Of a stretch of 64,000 nt of DNA, positions 1 through 11,462 are shown in pieces. The number at the start of each line of letters is the position of its first letter. Within the stretch, counting starts at the first letter, position 1. This DNA is from Pestalotiopsis fici W106-1 (lineage: Eukaryota; Ascomycota; Sordariomycetes; Amphisphaeriales; Sporocadaceae), in contig NW_006917100.1 of assembly GCF_000516985.1 (NCBI RefSeq), positions 2,035,490 through 2,099,489 on the forward strand, read 5' to 3'. The notes beneath the pieces are model-generated. The model saw only the letters and a program-made list of their open reading frames with translations. It did not search any database and was not told the origin of the DNA. The position numbers and the translations under genes are program-made.

Positions 1-1558
1 ATCCACATGTCGGGAATCAATCCAGTGCGTAAAGACGGAATGCGGAGGAACAACCGAGTCGTCATGCATTGAGGTCCCTGCGAATGCCCAATCTACTCGC
101 GCGAGCTCCCGGACGGGTAGGCTAGCCTCAGACGCGGGGATGAGTAGTAACCTTACATCCACAAATCGCCGCTGTGGGGAGGTCAGGACCCTCGTGGAAG
201 TAGGCTCTGAAGCTGGGGCATCCTGTCGTACGGTTAGTTTCTACAAATATTTGGGGTCATCATGGCAGTTAGCGCTGCCGGAACACTTGCACCCCATTTG
301 ATGTATTTCCGGATGGATATGGATGGTTTTGGTTGACGGGTCATAATGGTGGCGAATCTTGCAGGGCTTGCAGCAGTGATCGGTTTGCAGTGCCTCCTGT
401 GAGTGCGATGCAATGAGCGTAGGTCGCCAACGATGATCGGGAAGCGCCTTATCGCTTATCGCCAAATGCGGAGTATATGGCGACACTATTTTGTACTATA
501 TGATGCGAAATTGTAACACTTGTAGCTGGCCAATTGACAAATCTCCTTGTAATGTTCATAACATGGATTGTAGTCCCCCTATTCTCTAGTCAGCCAAACT
601 CTCAATCGAATGGAGATTATCCGTTTTGAGGCCAATCATATTTCAAACATCTAGAACATGGCGATCATCCAAGTCAGATGATCCACTACTGAGTTACTGG
701 GTCTATTGTACTGGCTGGATTGTTCATCTGAATCCCGACTACTACTTCGTAGGTCGCTATGCGGTGTTTATTTGCCCCGGAAAATGCCCAACCTCACGAG
801 GGATATATAATTCATCATCTTCACTCACATAGCCCTAACACAAATGCTATGTAACACAATCTTAGCAAGCCAGTCTAGAATCAGGGGTGGCTCATGGCCT
901 TCAGTCAATACTCCACCTGACCCTGGTCCTCGTATCACAGACTAGCCATTACAGAGATAGATAGAGTCAACAACCTATCGGGCTGAGAGATGTCAGGGCC
1001 GACAATTGTGCCCTGTAGCTGGCAGCCTGTGTGGCATTCCATACACTAGCCAGTCTCCGCACCGAAACTCACAGACCTTGGGAGATATACTGCTCGCTTA
1101 TTCATATTATACAGCGCGAGCCAATTAAAAAAAAGGTCACAATCACTATAAGCGACTCTCCTCGATTCACTGTAAAATCAATATCTGTGTTGCCACGTGC
1201 TGAGTAACAACCCACCTTTTCTGCAATGTCCTTGACTAACACACTTGCATACTACTACCGAGGCAGACCCAAGCTGCTGTCCAGGGTCTCTATTGAGCCT
1301 ACCAACTACCTATCTCGTGGCGGCGGGGTCCTCCCCCCTGCGACTGCATTTTGTTTGTGGATCACAAAGACCGCAGTCAGCATGGTTTCGACTGGGCAAT
1401 GTGTCGCACGATCTCGCTAGTAGGTACTACTTAAGAGGCTGGCAAATTCCGCTTATCACCTTTTTTTTTTTTTGACTTATTCGTCGGGATCTTCCCTTGT
1501 CTCGCCAAAGTCTCTTCCTTTTCATCCCAAAGGGGAAAGTTTGTTTGAGAAAACCGCC
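1..1558. other. Intergenic region upstream of the first P450
   Basis: I see no convincing gene here. Reading frames are short and lack family motifs. The last 100 bases before the P450 start contain a T tract (about 1460-1473) and a pyrimidine-rich stretch, as often seen near fungal transcription starts. A cysteine-rich minus-strand frame (241-486) is discussed among the rejected items. Confidence 0.6.
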
Positions 1559-3331
1559 ATGGACGCTCTTCGCGGACAGGAGCTGAGCTGGGTGAATGGC
1601 ACCAACGCCATCATCACGCTGGGCTGTGTCTGGCTTGGTTATCATGTACTCGTTGCGCTGTACAATATTTCGCCGTTTCATCCTCTTGCGCGGTTCCCCG
1701 GTCCCAAGATCGCGGCGGCCACATATCTTTATGAAGCCTACTTTGACTGGATCCTAGTCGGTCGCTATACACATGAGATCCGCGACATGCATGCGAAATA
1801 TGGTTAGTCTTGCGCTGAGACTGACGAGTTCTGTCTTGATTCGACTCGCAAAGAAGAATCCGCTAAATGTCCAGTATATAGGTCCAATTGTCAGGATCAA
1901 CCCAGATGAGCTTCATTGCGATGATCCCTACTTTACAGATGAGATCTATGCTATTGGTGGCAGAATTCGAGACAAGTGGCAGCACCAGATCAACACGGGC
2001 GCAGCAGGCCCCGTCGCCGTCACCGGGTTTTCTACTGTTCCTCATGAATTACACCGAGTCAAAAAGGCAGCTTTGGCTCGTTTCTTCTCGAGGACACAAA
2101 CGCTGAAGCTGGAGGGCGAAGTCAATGACTTTACGCAGCGCGTGGTCAATAAGATGCTGCGCTCCTCCAAGAAGGGAGCGTTTGACGTCAAGGAGGCGTT
2201 CAATTGCTTCACGGCCGATGTGATTGCTCAGTACGCCTTTGGTGAGTCCATGGGCTTTGTCGACCAGGAGGGATGGGAACCCAACTTTGCGACATGGGTC
2301 AAGAGTTTCTTCCAGCAAGCTTATATGATGAGAAATAACACTGTGGCGCGTAAATTGGCACAGGTTGCCCTGCCAATCTTGCAATACGTCGACAAGGATG
2401 TGGGAGTTATTATGCAACAGATGGATGTGACGATTCCCGGCTATGTTGAAGCTGCGATCAAAGACCCCGACAACGGCAGAGTCTTTGCAGATGTCATGCA
2501 ATCCAACTCATTACCTCCCGAGGAGAAGAACTTGTATTGGCTTTCTGGAGAAGGATTCAATTTTCTGCTCGCTGGTACCGAGACCACGGCCGTAAGCAAA
2601 ACTTTTGGTGGCATACTGCATGTCGGAGCCTGAAAACTGACTGATTCCTTAGGCGACCCTCACCACCACTGTTTATTACTTGCTCGCACAGCCCGAGACC
2701 TATGCTACTCTAATGAACGCACTGCAGGGTATCGACCCTCTCAACCCCAAATGGACCGACCTGGAACAACGCCCCTACATGTGGGCCGTGATCCACGAGT
2801 CTTTGCGCGTGATGCCCGGTGTCTCGCACAGATCAGCCAGAATTGCGCGGACAGAGAACTTGAACTACAAAAGTCAAGACGGAAAAGTCGAGTATGTCGT
2901 TCCAATGGGAACGCCGATTGGAATGTCGTCCATGATCAACCATTTCAACGAGGAACTCTTCCCCAACCCCAACGAGTTCAAGCCAGAACGATGGCTTCTA
3001 CCCGACGGCCAGCCCAACACCAAGCTGCAAAAGTTTTTGCTGTCCTTTGGCAAGGGCAGTCGTGCATGTCTTGGAGAGCAGTATGTGGCCAACTCCCCTA
3101 GCCATCCTATCAGCACTGCTGCGCTCTTGTTCTTGTGAAACTATGCTGACGCCAGCAATCTACAGGCTTGCATATTGCGAACTGTACCTCATGACGGCCG
3201 CAATGGCGCTTCAGGTGCTGCCACGTGCAAAACTGTACGAGACTACCGCTGAGGATATCTCCTATGACCATGATCTGATTGTGCTCCAAACCAAGAAGGG
3301 CTCCATCTCGGTCAAAATTACCATAGATTAA
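1559..3331 (+). CDS. Cytochrome P450, CYP58/trichodiene-oxygenase-like
   Basis: This is a heme monooxygenase, probably anchored in the ER by the N-terminal hydrophobic segment (residues about 14-36), which is followed by the proline hinge RFPGPK. Four exons fit: 1559-1802, 1882-2591, 2653-3080 and 3166-3331, giving 515 residues, a normal length. All family landmarks are present: the I-helix AGTETTA split by intron 2, the ExxR motif ESLR, the PERW block FKPERW, and the heme-binding FGKGSRACLG with its cysteine. The ATG at 1559 is in frame, has a favourable context (gccATGG) and puts the membrane anchor at the N terminus. Sequence style resembles fungal trichodiene-oxygenase-like P450s (CYP58), a broad family used in secondary metabolism and detoxification. 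No terpene cyclase is nearby, so no trichothecene role is implied. It converges on the transporter downstream. The substrate is unknown. Confidence 0.93.
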
Positions 3332-3461
3332 ACAGACATCCATATATTCTCGCTCCTTGTCATTACACACATCTAATATTATTGTATTTTTAAGGCATAT
3401 AATATGTTAATCAGGTAGAGTAATTGAACAATCTGCATAGCTTCAAGCTTAATTACTTCTC

Positions 3462-5407
3462 TTACCAGCTGTACCTGAACATGGCATCCTCCTTATCCGT
3501 CAAGTCAGTGCGGGGTGCACCATACTTGTCCAGCACAACCTGCTCATGGGTAGAAGCGCCCTCTTGTCCCTCGCTTTGCTGCAACGCGCGCTTGTTGTCT
3601 CTAGTCGAGTTGTCCCGCATGCAGACGAAGCGGTACGCAGCGACAACGACAAACAAGAGACACCACGTCACGATGCCGGTAACGACGCCCTTGAAGTAGC
3701 GTGGCTTGTCGGTCCACAGCTGGGGCGCACCGATGCAGCCGGCGCAGTAGCCAATGAAGAACATGGCGCTGACTACGGAGCGCTTGGTGTTGCCCTTGAC
3801 GTTGGACGCTGTCAGGGAGAGAAGAGGCGACATGACGGCGGTAATACAGGAGGCCTGAAATTTGCAACAAGAATCTAGTCAGCCATGGCGCGTTCATACG
3901 TAGCGATATAGTAGACTCTTTAACTTACCAGCCACGAGGCAACAATCATTCCCCAGCCAGACTCTGTCGACAGCTTCAAGAGCAGCACTGTTCCCACTAG
4001 CGGAGGGATAATCAGCACCATGACGACCAGTATACGGTTCTTCGGGAACAGCCAGCAACCAGCCACACCGATCCACAGGAGGAGTACTTGGACAGCTCCG
4101 GATGGCGCGGTATAGAGCATCGTTTCGTACTTGTCGTAGCCGATGGTGTTGATGACGAGAGAGGCAAACTATGAGACGAATCCATCAGTATAAATCCAAC
4201 GTGGAACAGTGTGCATCGCAAATAAGAAAAAAAAAAAAGGGAAAAGACTTACGGTAAGAACAGGGCTCTGCATGGTGACCAAGACGCCAAAAGCAAAAAC
4301 AAACCAGGACTTGCTATCCAACAGAGCCTCGCGCAGCTGGCGCATCGAGAAGGAGGTCTTGTCACCACCCTCGCGGTCCTTGGCCATGCGGAGGGAGAGC
4401 ACCTCCTTTTCCCGGGCGGTCAAGAACCAGGCGTCCTTGGGTCCGTTGGGCATGAGGATGTAAAAGGCCACGCCGGCAGCACAAGTAATGGCGCCGCACA
4501 CAATGAAGATGGTTCGCCAGGGGGCCAGCGACAGGGCCGTGTTCTTGCCGATTCCGTACATGAGGAGACAGCCAATGACTTGGGCGATACCGTTCATGCT
4601 GACCCAAAGTCTTCAACGGCTGTTAGTCGAATGTTTCCTTTCAGGTTCTCTACCGGATGTCATGATAACTTACGCGGTACGGACGGCGTGTTCGTCCTTT
4701 TGATACCAGATGCCCGTCATGGTAACAAACGATGGCGATACGGCACCCTCGGCGAATCCAAGCAGGAAACGTACAGCCGCGAATCCGGCGTAGTTATGCG
4801 GTGCAGCTAGGCACATGCAGATTATACCCCATATCACACTATATTCAAAAGGTCAATGGATGTCCGTGTCGATGGGCAGTAGGTATGCAGCTGTGAGAGT
4901 CATACATTGTGGCGCCGACAAACTTGGTCAGATGGAGCTTGGACATCAAGTAGATAAAGGGATACTCGGCGACTAATTGGCCTAGAGAACAACAACTGTC
5001 AGTATTGATGCATGTAGATGGAAATGATGAAAATGGAATAACTTACCGACGTAGAAAATGGAGGAACACCACGAGTATTGGCTGCTCGTCATGCCGAGAT
5101 CTGTAATGAGCCCAAAGACCTGGTTATAGTCAGAAGCACGATCGCGCCAACATGCAGTCAACGGCAGACTCACCGACGCATAACTCAGAGTTTGCTTGTC
5201 CAGGTATTGCAGGAAAAAGATGAAGCACATCATGGGAAGAATCGTGTAATCAATTTTGCGCAACACCCTCCTCTCCTCTTCTTCCGTGTATGATCCGGCC
5301 AGCTCGACAACGTCCCCCTTCTCCTCTATGCTGAGCGGCTTGCCGTCGGTGCTGGGCGCCGGCTCGACTCCAGCGGCCGACTTTTCAATGGTTGTAGTAG
5401 CATCCAT
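3462..5407 (-). CDS. MFS transporter, Dal5/allantoate-permease (anion:cation symporter) family
   Basis: A plasma-membrane major facilitator predicted to import organic anions or amides. It starts at the ATG at 5405-5407 and has about seven exons; clear splice points include 5173 (GTGAGT), 5046 (GTAAGT) and one in the ATG codon near 4912. The cytoplasmic N terminus (KIDYTILPMMCFIFF, then YLDKQTLSYAS) is the classic Dal5-family first helix. It is followed by the helix block GFAAVRFLLGFAEGA, the loop motif TGIWYQKDEHAVRTA, LWVSMNG, and a C-terminal half with APQLWTDKPRYFKG. The charged tail ends YSW. It is divergent from the amidohydrolase, with 756 bases between starts, so the two may share regulation. 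It is one of two Dal5-type carriers in this region, the other at 11463-13150. Family assignment is firm; the substrate is unknown. Confidence 0.92.
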
Positions 5408-6163
5408 GGTGGCGGGTGCACAAGGTGTGTTTTACAAGCTGAGAAGAGAAAGACGTCGATGATAGTGCCCGAACTTGGAAATGCACTAGAATGCGCGACA
5501 CACCATTAAAGTAGCTTGCATAACTTCCCACGTTTTCTCGCGAGGTGCGGCCCTGCTGGAGTCTTTTAATAACAATCCACAGTAGGGGGAGAGAGATATT
5601 GTATCTCGTCCTTCTCCCGAGTAAAAGGGCATCTCCACCACTGAGCCGGGGAAATTATGGGCACTGCGGGATAGCGACGCCTAAGCAGTTTGATAGGGAC
5701 TCTGGCCATAGTCTATGGGCTACGGTTTCGGCTAGTCAGTTGGTAACGACTCGGATCCCGCCGCATCGGAGGACCTCTTCCAGGGCGTTATCAGCGATTG
5801 GTGACAGCTAACCGATCCTGGTTCATATACAAAAGTGTCGGCAATCTGTCCCACTCAAGCCACTTACACGGCATTTCATGTCCATGTTGCCGACGATTAT
5901 TCACTTGCCTGGTTTCCTTGACATTGCTTATTCGGGGGCGATTGCCGACACACTTAGATACAGGCTGGATTGATATTTTCTCTTCTTCATGGCGGGATAG
6001 AACTGGAGACTGTTTCTTTGATCTATTGTCAATTATTTCCCCCCTTCGCTTTCAAGAAAACTTTGCGTGTAACAGCGCATCAGCCATCGTTTAGGCACTG
6101 TCGCAATCATACTCTAAATTCTCCGCTCGTTCTTATTGTTGAGTTTAGGGAACTTAGTTGACA
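5408..6163. promoter_or_regulatory. Divergent promoter between transporter and amidohydrolase
   Basis: A 756-base spacer between two outward-facing starts. It has no supported coding content. It includes a symmetrical CGG/CCG cluster (5752-5769) near its middle and a pyrimidine-rich stretch (about 5965-6060) leading to the amidohydrolase start. Co-regulation of the two genes is an inference from the geometry. Confidence 0.5.
5752..5769. promoter_or_regulatory. Candidate zinc-cluster regulator site (CGG/CCG triplets)
   Basis: The sequence CGGATCCCGCCGCATCGG consists of CGG-N3-CCG followed directly by CCG-N3-CGG. Zn2Cys6 regulators usually bind pairs of CGG triplets, and a Zn2Cys6 gene lies about 8 kb away at 14083-17044. 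The spot is about 345 bases from the transporter start and 395 from the amidohydrolase start. Binding is inferred only. Confidence 0.3.
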
Positions 6164-7498
6164 ATGGTCCAAGAAGCTGACCTTAAGCCGTGGTTGCGGC
6201 CGTCGCCCAAGGCGTATATCCTCCACAACGCCAACATTGTGGACGTTGCCCAAGGCTCTATTCGCAAGTCTGCCACGGTGCAAGTTCAGAATGGCAGGAT
6301 CACATCAGTCACCTCAGCTGCCGCTCAAGTGCCCGTGCAACCAGGCTTCATTGTCATAGATTGCACAGGTCAATATCTGTCTCCTGGTCTGATCGACTCG
6401 CATGTGCATTTGGTTGCCGTGCCTGGATTTAATGACCTTTCGTCCGCCTTTGGAAACCCAGAGTCTGTCAGTTTGCTCAGACAACCATATGTCTGCTCAC
6501 AGATGCTGCACCGCGGCTTCACAACAATACGCGACTGCGGAGGTGCACACTCTGCCATCAAGGAGGCCATTGCCGACGGCGTGTTCCCGGGGCCGAGGCT
6601 CTTTATCGCGGGGCACGCACTCAGCCAGTCGGGCGGCCACGCCGACTACCGGAACAAGCACGATCACTCGGCATGCTGCGGCGGCGCGACCAACGGTCTG
6701 GGTCGCGTGTGCAACGGCGTCGCGCAATGTATGCAGGCGGTGCGCGAGGAGATTCGGTGCGGCAGCGACTTTATCAAGATCATGGGCTCGGGCGGCGTGA
6801 GCAGCCCGACGGACAAGATCGACCACTTGCAGTTCACGGGCGAGGAGATCCGCGCCATTGTCGCGTGCGCCCGCAACGCCAAGACGTACGTCACGGCGCA
6901 CGCCTACACGGCCGAGGCCATTCGGCACTGCATCGAGAACGGCGTCAAGGGCATTGAGCACGGCAACTTTCTCGATGCCGACACGGCCCGCCTCATGGTG
7001 GAGAATGGCGTCTACCTGACGCCCACCCTCGTCACCTATGACCAGATGGCCTCGGAGAAGTGGACCGGCTATCTGCCCCCCGAGTCGCAGTCCAAGAATA
7101 CCGAGGTCCTCGACGCCGGTCTCAGAGCCCTGCAAATAGCGCACGAGGCTGGCGTCAAGATTTGCTTTGGCACTGATCTGTTGGGGCCATTGGGCGCCGC
7201 TCAGACGCACGAGTTTGCGCTCCGTGCAAAGGTTCTCCCGTCTCTAGAGGTGCTACGCAGCGCCACACTGAATCCGGCGCGCATGTTGGGACAAGAGACA
7301 AACATTGGCCAGGTGCAGGAGGGCTTCGAGGCCGATATCCTCTTCCTCAGTGCTAACCCGCTGGAGGACGTCACGATACTGGACCAGCCCGAACAATTTG
7401 TGAGGGGAGTCATGAAAGAAGGTCGCATTTACAAGAGCCGGACAGACGCTATAGTGGAAGATGCAGCGGTGCCGGTCAAGATTAAGCCTCTACTGTAG
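6164..7498 (+). CDS. Metal-dependent amidohydrolase (imidazolonepropionase/Xaa-Pro dipeptidase-like)
   Basis: A single-exon, 444-residue member of the amidohydrolase superfamily, which hydrolyses amide, peptide or ring C-N bonds with one or two metals in a TIM barrel. Visible landmarks are the N-terminal beta segment and then the HxH metal motif in IDSHVHLV (about residue 79), the likely carboxylated lysine in DFIKIMGSGGVSSP (about 206), a histidine in TAHAYT (about 245), the histidine in GIEHG (about 266) and the metal aspartate in GTDLLG (about 340). The C-terminal part (GFEADILFL) belongs to the flanking beta-sandwich. No signal peptide is seen, so it is probably cytosolic. The start is the first ATG (6164), three codons after a TTG. 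Third codon positions are GC-rich, which creates long antisense frames. It is divergent from a Dal5-type carrier, which may import its substrate. The family is clear; the exact reaction is not. Confidence 0.93.
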   Translation: MVQEADLKPWLRPSPKAYILHNANIVDVAQGSIRKSATVQVQNGRITSVTSAAAQVPVQPGFIVIDCTGQYLSPGLIDSHVHLVAVPGFNDLSSAFGNPESVSLLRQPYVCSQMLHRGFTTIRDCGGAHSAIKEAIADGVFPGPRLFIAGHALSQSGGHADYRNKHDHSACCGGATNGLGRVCNGVAQCMQAVREEIRCGSDFIKIMGSGGVSSPTDKIDHLQFTGEEIRAIVACARNAKTYVTAHAYTAEAIRHCIENGVKGIEHGNFLDADTARLMVENGVYLTPTLVTYDQMASEKWTGYLPPESQSKNTEVLDAGLRALQIAHEAGVKICFGTDLLGPLGAAQTHEFALRAKVLPSLEVLRSATLNPARMLGQETNIGQVQEGFEADILFLSANPLEDVTILDQPEQFVRGVMKEGRIYKSRTDAIVEDAAVPVKIKPLL

Positions 7499-8162
7499 GT
7501 CTTTGCTGGAACAGCCACGAATTGTCGCCCAATAGAGGCAAACCTTCATCCGTAGCAATGCATAGCGTTGGGTATCATTCAGACCATTTCGAGTAGAAAC
7601 AGTTTTACAAGATGAACACAAGTTTCAGTACTGCTCAATATATCATGACCATTAGTCGACGCGTACTGACTATCATAGAGCCATATCTGACAGACGTTTC
7701 CTTCCTCACCCGGCAAAACGCCACCATACATGCATATTGCGCAGTGACGCGTGACCAAGTCTAGTTTTCAGCTCAAGACTCTTCTCGTCGGCTGCTTGGT
7801 TCGAGCGCTTGCCAGTCTGCCGGTTGATACTCAGGATCCGGCACACTTATCAATATGCTAATTCATCACACACGAGAAGCGAGTGCTCCTGCTTCGGTCT
7901 ACTCTTGGCAGTATACTTGACTGGGCTCGGCAATCAGTCTTTCAGCTGCCACTTTGCCGAAAACTCCGACTACTTAGGTAGGCATTGCCATGATGACTGA
8001 ATACGAGGCAGACAAACAATGGAGCACTTTCAACTAGAATCGAATAGGATTTTCCATGAAAATAATCAATCATAATGAAACGAAGAGCCTTTTTATGACT
8101 TTGCACGTTTCATAATAGATATAATCGCTAACTTCTTCCAATTTGAAAACGTAACTGCTATT
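7499..8162. other. Intergenic region between converging genes
   Basis: About 660 bases between the 3' ends of the amidohydrolase and the DUF3604 gene. I see no coding signal. An AT-rich patch around 8050-8090 may carry 3' processing signals for the minus-strand gene. Confidence 0.5.
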
Positions 8163-10610
8163 TTAAGCAGTGTAGGTAACAAAGACGGGGCTTGTGATGA
8201 CTTTCCCGCCATTGTGTTCCCTACCCACAAAGTAGATGGCCTGTTCATCCCCAGCTGCATGTACACTTGGAGCAATGGAGAACTCGCCCTCGACGCGCCT
8301 TGGTAGAGGTGCATCGACCAAATGTTCAACGGACGCGAATAGTTCAGCGCCTCCCTTGATTGATATCTGCTTGCCACCACTCTGGCCAGCCTCTGCAGCC
8401 GAAGTAGTGAGACTAAACGTGGGCTGGGACTTGTGCGGGTTGCCATTAAGAGCATTGCCAACCTTGACATAGCCCCCAAGATGACCAGTCACGCTGATCG
8501 ACGTTGGTGAGGCAGAACTCTCCTTGAAGTAAATATCGACACCGTCGAAATCACCACTCGTATGCGTCTCGAAAACCACTTGCGTCTCGGAAGCCAACTT
8601 GATCAGCTCTTCGGGATTGTCAAGCACACCTCCAAACGGCTGTACGTGAGAGATTGCGGCGCCTGATACGAGGATAGAACCTTTCCACACGGCTTCGCGA
8701 TATCTGTCGTACAAACGAGCTCCTCCCCACTTTACTCGTATCTTCTTCTGGCGGCTTCGAGCAGGAGTCGACTCTGACGCTTCTCGTTGCAAGTCACGGT
8801 GAAAGATCTTGCCAGTCGCATCCCAAGCCTCTATTGACTCGAAACCCTCATTTCCATAGAATTGATACTTCAACGAGACTTCTTCACCGACCTTGACCGT
8901 GACATCGTCACCCTGAAGCGAGCCCTCCTTGGTACGAACCAGACCCACTAGTCGTTCTCCGGTCGTGGCAAACGTCCTCCGGGCCCGGAGAGACTTGGCC
9001 ACGTCGGCTCTCTCGAGCTTGTCGGCCCACACACCGGTCAGACCACCCTTGGTACCGAATACGGCGGTGCCCGGGACACCGCCGCCGCAGCGGCCACGGT
9101 GCTCGTCCGAGTTGGCAGACACGCCCATCTTCCACCCGCGGCCGACGGCGTCCCGCAAGAGCCACTCAAACAGACCCCAGGCGCTGCCAATCTCCAACAG
9201 CCTCTCGAGCTGCGGGTGGTGCCAGGCTAGATTGCACCTCCGCCCGCCCACGTGCGGGATCAGGAGATTCTTGTCGGGCGAGTGTGCGTACGTGGCGTAT
9301 ACTTCATCAAGCGGCCAGGCGCCCGGAGTCAGCTCAGCCGGACCGTCCTCATTCCACTCAAAACTCCGCGCGACATTACCGTGCCGGTCAAAGGGGAACT
9401 CGGGCGGCGTCACGTCCGGGTCGTCGAGAAAGACGACATTGTGGTCCCCGCCGGCCGCCGAGTTGCCGCACCACTCGGTGCCGGGAAACAGCACAAACTC
9501 GCCTTCGGCATTGGTCTTTTTGATAATATCGAGCGTGGCGTCCCATTTCTGCTTGGTAATGTTAAAGTCATTGGCCGTGTAGCCGACCACGTCGAGACCG
9601 GCGACCTTTTGGGCGTAGGAAAAGTTGTAGGTGGTGGAATTGGTGCCGACCGTATCGTCAGAGTGCACATGAAGATCGGCAAAGAGCGCGCGAGGGACGG
9701 GCAATGAAGCGTCGGCGGTGATGAGGTCAGACGTTTCTCCCAAGACGAGGCCGTTCTGGTCAATGATGGACACTGATAGCGCATAGTCGCCGCTCAACGG
9801 TAGTGACGAAGTCAGGCTGGCCACCGTCCAACCTTGGCTAGGCAAAGAGAGTTCTTGGTCCCAAATTCTTTCGCCAATGTCGTTTGCTAGATCAACTCGC
9901 GCCGTCAGCCCTTCGAGGTCTGTCGTCGTGTTACCCCAGGTATCCTCGGTGTGGAAATGGGTAGGAAATGGCGTTTCCGGCCTCACCACGCGCGGCGAGA
10001 TGGCCTTGACCTTTGCGACAGGGCCTGGCCGGATCGTAAAGGCGATATCCGGCTTGATAGGTGCAAAGCGCGAAGTTCCCACGGGATCGATATACCATCT
10101 CATGAGAAAGTTCTCCTCCACAAAGGTCTGGACACGGGTACCGCGCGATCCCCAGCGCCGATCACCGATGCGAACAATGATCTTGTCGCCTGGATTCATG
10201 TAGCCGTCGACAATGTCCAGTATGATGGCCTTTTGAAAGGGGCGTTCGTGACCCTTTTGATCAAATCTCACTGCCAGTCCTTGGACTGTGGCTGGGGCCT
10301 GACCAGGATGCAAATCAGCTGGGACATGTTCGGCAGAGACGTAATTATCCTGTTCAGGATTTGAGGTCTGAAACAGAGCCCAATCCGAGTAGAACTTGAA
10401 TGTGCCCTTGATCCACGCGCCATCGGCGAGACCACTGGCGCCAACGGTGTATTCGACAATGATTTCGGTCCATTCTCCCGCTGTCAATGTCTTTGTGTTG
10501 CACTCCAGAGTACCCAAGAAAGGCAATCGTTTGGTGTGCTGATACAGTCCCACGGGAGCAAAATACTCGCCAGCTAGAGCTTTGAGCTCCTCATTTGACA
10601 AAGTCTTCAT
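8163..10610 (-). CDS. PHP-like metal-dependent hydrolase, DUF3604 family
   Basis: An intronless gene encoding 815 residues from the ATG at 10608-10610; the frame stays open for 21 more codons upstream but only to a TTG. The central and C-terminal parts show a PHP-type active site: the HxH motif in ADLHVHSDDT, then GTEWCG, DHNVVF, a histidine in LIPHVGG, and SANSDEHRGRCGG. These match the metal ligands of PHP phosphoesterase-like proteins grouped as DUF3604. A beta-rich region of about 320 residues precedes the catalytic part. No signal peptide is seen. DUF3604 proteins are best known from bacteria and also occur in fungi. Their reaction is undefined, so no product is claimed. It lies between the amidohydrolase and the second Dal5-type transporter and may work on the same compound. 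GC-rich third positions produce several antisense frames. Confidence 0.88.
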   Translation of the reverse strand: MKTLSNEELKALAGEYFAPVGLYQHTKRLPFLGTLECNTKTLTAGEWTEIIVEYTVGASGLADGAWIKGTFKFYSDWALFQTSNPEQDNYVSAEHVPADLHPGQAPATVQGLAVRFDQKGHERPFQKAIILDIVDGYMNPGDKIIVRIGDRRWGSRGTRVQTFVEENFLMRWYIDPVGTSRFAPIKPDIAFTIRPGPVAKVKAISPRVVRPETPFPTHFHTEDTWGNTTTDLEGLTARVDLANDIGERIWDQELSLPSQGWTVASLTSSLPLSGDYALSVSIIDQNGLVLGETSDLITADASLPVPRALFADLHVHSDDTVGTNSTTYNFSYAQKVAGLDVVGYTANDFNITKQKWDATLDIIKKTNAEGEFVLFPGTEWCGNSAAGGDHNVVFLDDPDVTPPEFPFDRHGNVARSFEWNEDGPAELTPGAWPLDEVYATYAHSPDKNLLIPHVGGRRCNLAWHHPQLERLLEIGSAWGLFEWLLRDAVGRGWKMGVSANSDEHRGRCGGGVPGTAVFGTKGGLTGVWADKLERADVAKSLRARRTFATTGERLVGLVRTKEGSLQGDDVTVKVGEEVSLKYQFYGNEGFESIEAWDATGKIFHRDLQREASESTPARSRQKKIRVKWGGARLYDRYREAVWKGSILVSGAAISHVQPFGGVLDNPEELIKLASETQVVFETHTSGDFDGVDIYFKESSASPTSISVTGHLGGYVKVGNALNGNPHKSQPTFSLTTSAAEAGQSGGKQISIKGGAELFASVEHLVDAPLPRRVEGEFSIAPSVHAAGDEQAIYFVGREHNGGKVITSPVFVTYTA

Positions 10611-11462
10611 CCCGAATAAGGCAATCAGGGCGGCGCTGATGTTGGTGGTATCAGTTCTGAATGCAGAGTTCAAAACTCGCGCCAGAAATCATGGGCCGAG
10701 ATCAGATAGATATGTGTGTTCACCGAGTGCGCGACAACTTATCGCTAGCTATTGCGGTTTCGCAGGCTCAAATGTTGCCAGGCAGTTTGACTCATGAGAT
10801 GGGGAAAATCAAGCATCATCCTGTTTGCTAGTACACAAGCTAGATAAACGAAAATACATATGTCGAACAATACTATAAAGCACCAAGGTATCATACGGCC
10901 CAGTTTGCGGGCTTAGTGCGACCCGAACCCCTGGGCGGGCGGATGGCGTGATCGATGTCCATAAATGCGCAATTGGCAATGCCGCTCACTGTTCCCAACC
11001 TTGTAGGGCTGCCCTAACGGATTGAGCTTCCCATTAGGAAAATTGATACATAGTAAGCTAGTTGATACTACTGGTTGGCTGGGCAGATAGGATTGATTTC
11101 TTTGAGACAAAAAGTGAACCAGGTACTAGGGGGTAACTCGGAATGGGATTTGAGATGTCTTTGCTCCATAGAGGCACAAAACATCAGGCCGCCGGTTGAC
11201 AAAACATAGCTAGGAGAAGGGTTTGATCCATAAAAGTTGATTGCGTGCTCAGGTTCGTCGTCATTCGGGTCCGACGGCTCGTCTCTGCAAAGACATTGTC
11301 GCTCTTGCAAGCTTGATGAGATCTGTGTTATAATGGAACAGTGAAAATTTTAAATACATTCAATGAAACGGCATCCATTCATACATTCTCTTCCGCGTTG
11401 TTGAAGCTTGATAATAAACCGTGGATAGGTCTTGCCATCAAGATCGGCGCAATAATTCCACC
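10611..11462. other. Divergent intergenic region
   Basis: About 850 bases between the starts of the DUF3604 gene and the second transporter. No gene is supported. A possible extra 5' exon of the DUF3604 gene was looked for (an acceptor-like TTCAG sits near 10665), but no donor with an ATG fits in phase. Confidence 0.45.

Noticed and set aside
241..486. 81-residue cysteine-rich minus-strand frame (CCKPCKIRHH ... GCKCSGSANC)
   Set aside because: There is no signal peptide, no clear promoter and no known family. The cysteine spacing alone is not enough to call a secreted peptide.
1559..3331. A trichothecene-type biosynthetic cluster around the CYP58-like P450
   Set aside because: No terpene cyclase, acyltransferase or other pathway gene is present. 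The P450 family is broad, so the similarity does not indicate a toxin pathway.
6497..7210. 237-residue minus-strand frame inside the amidohydrolase
   Set aside because: It is a shadow frame caused by GC-rich third positions of a gene with all family motifs on the plus strand. The same reasoning applies to 8929-9582 (+) and 19684-20238 (-).
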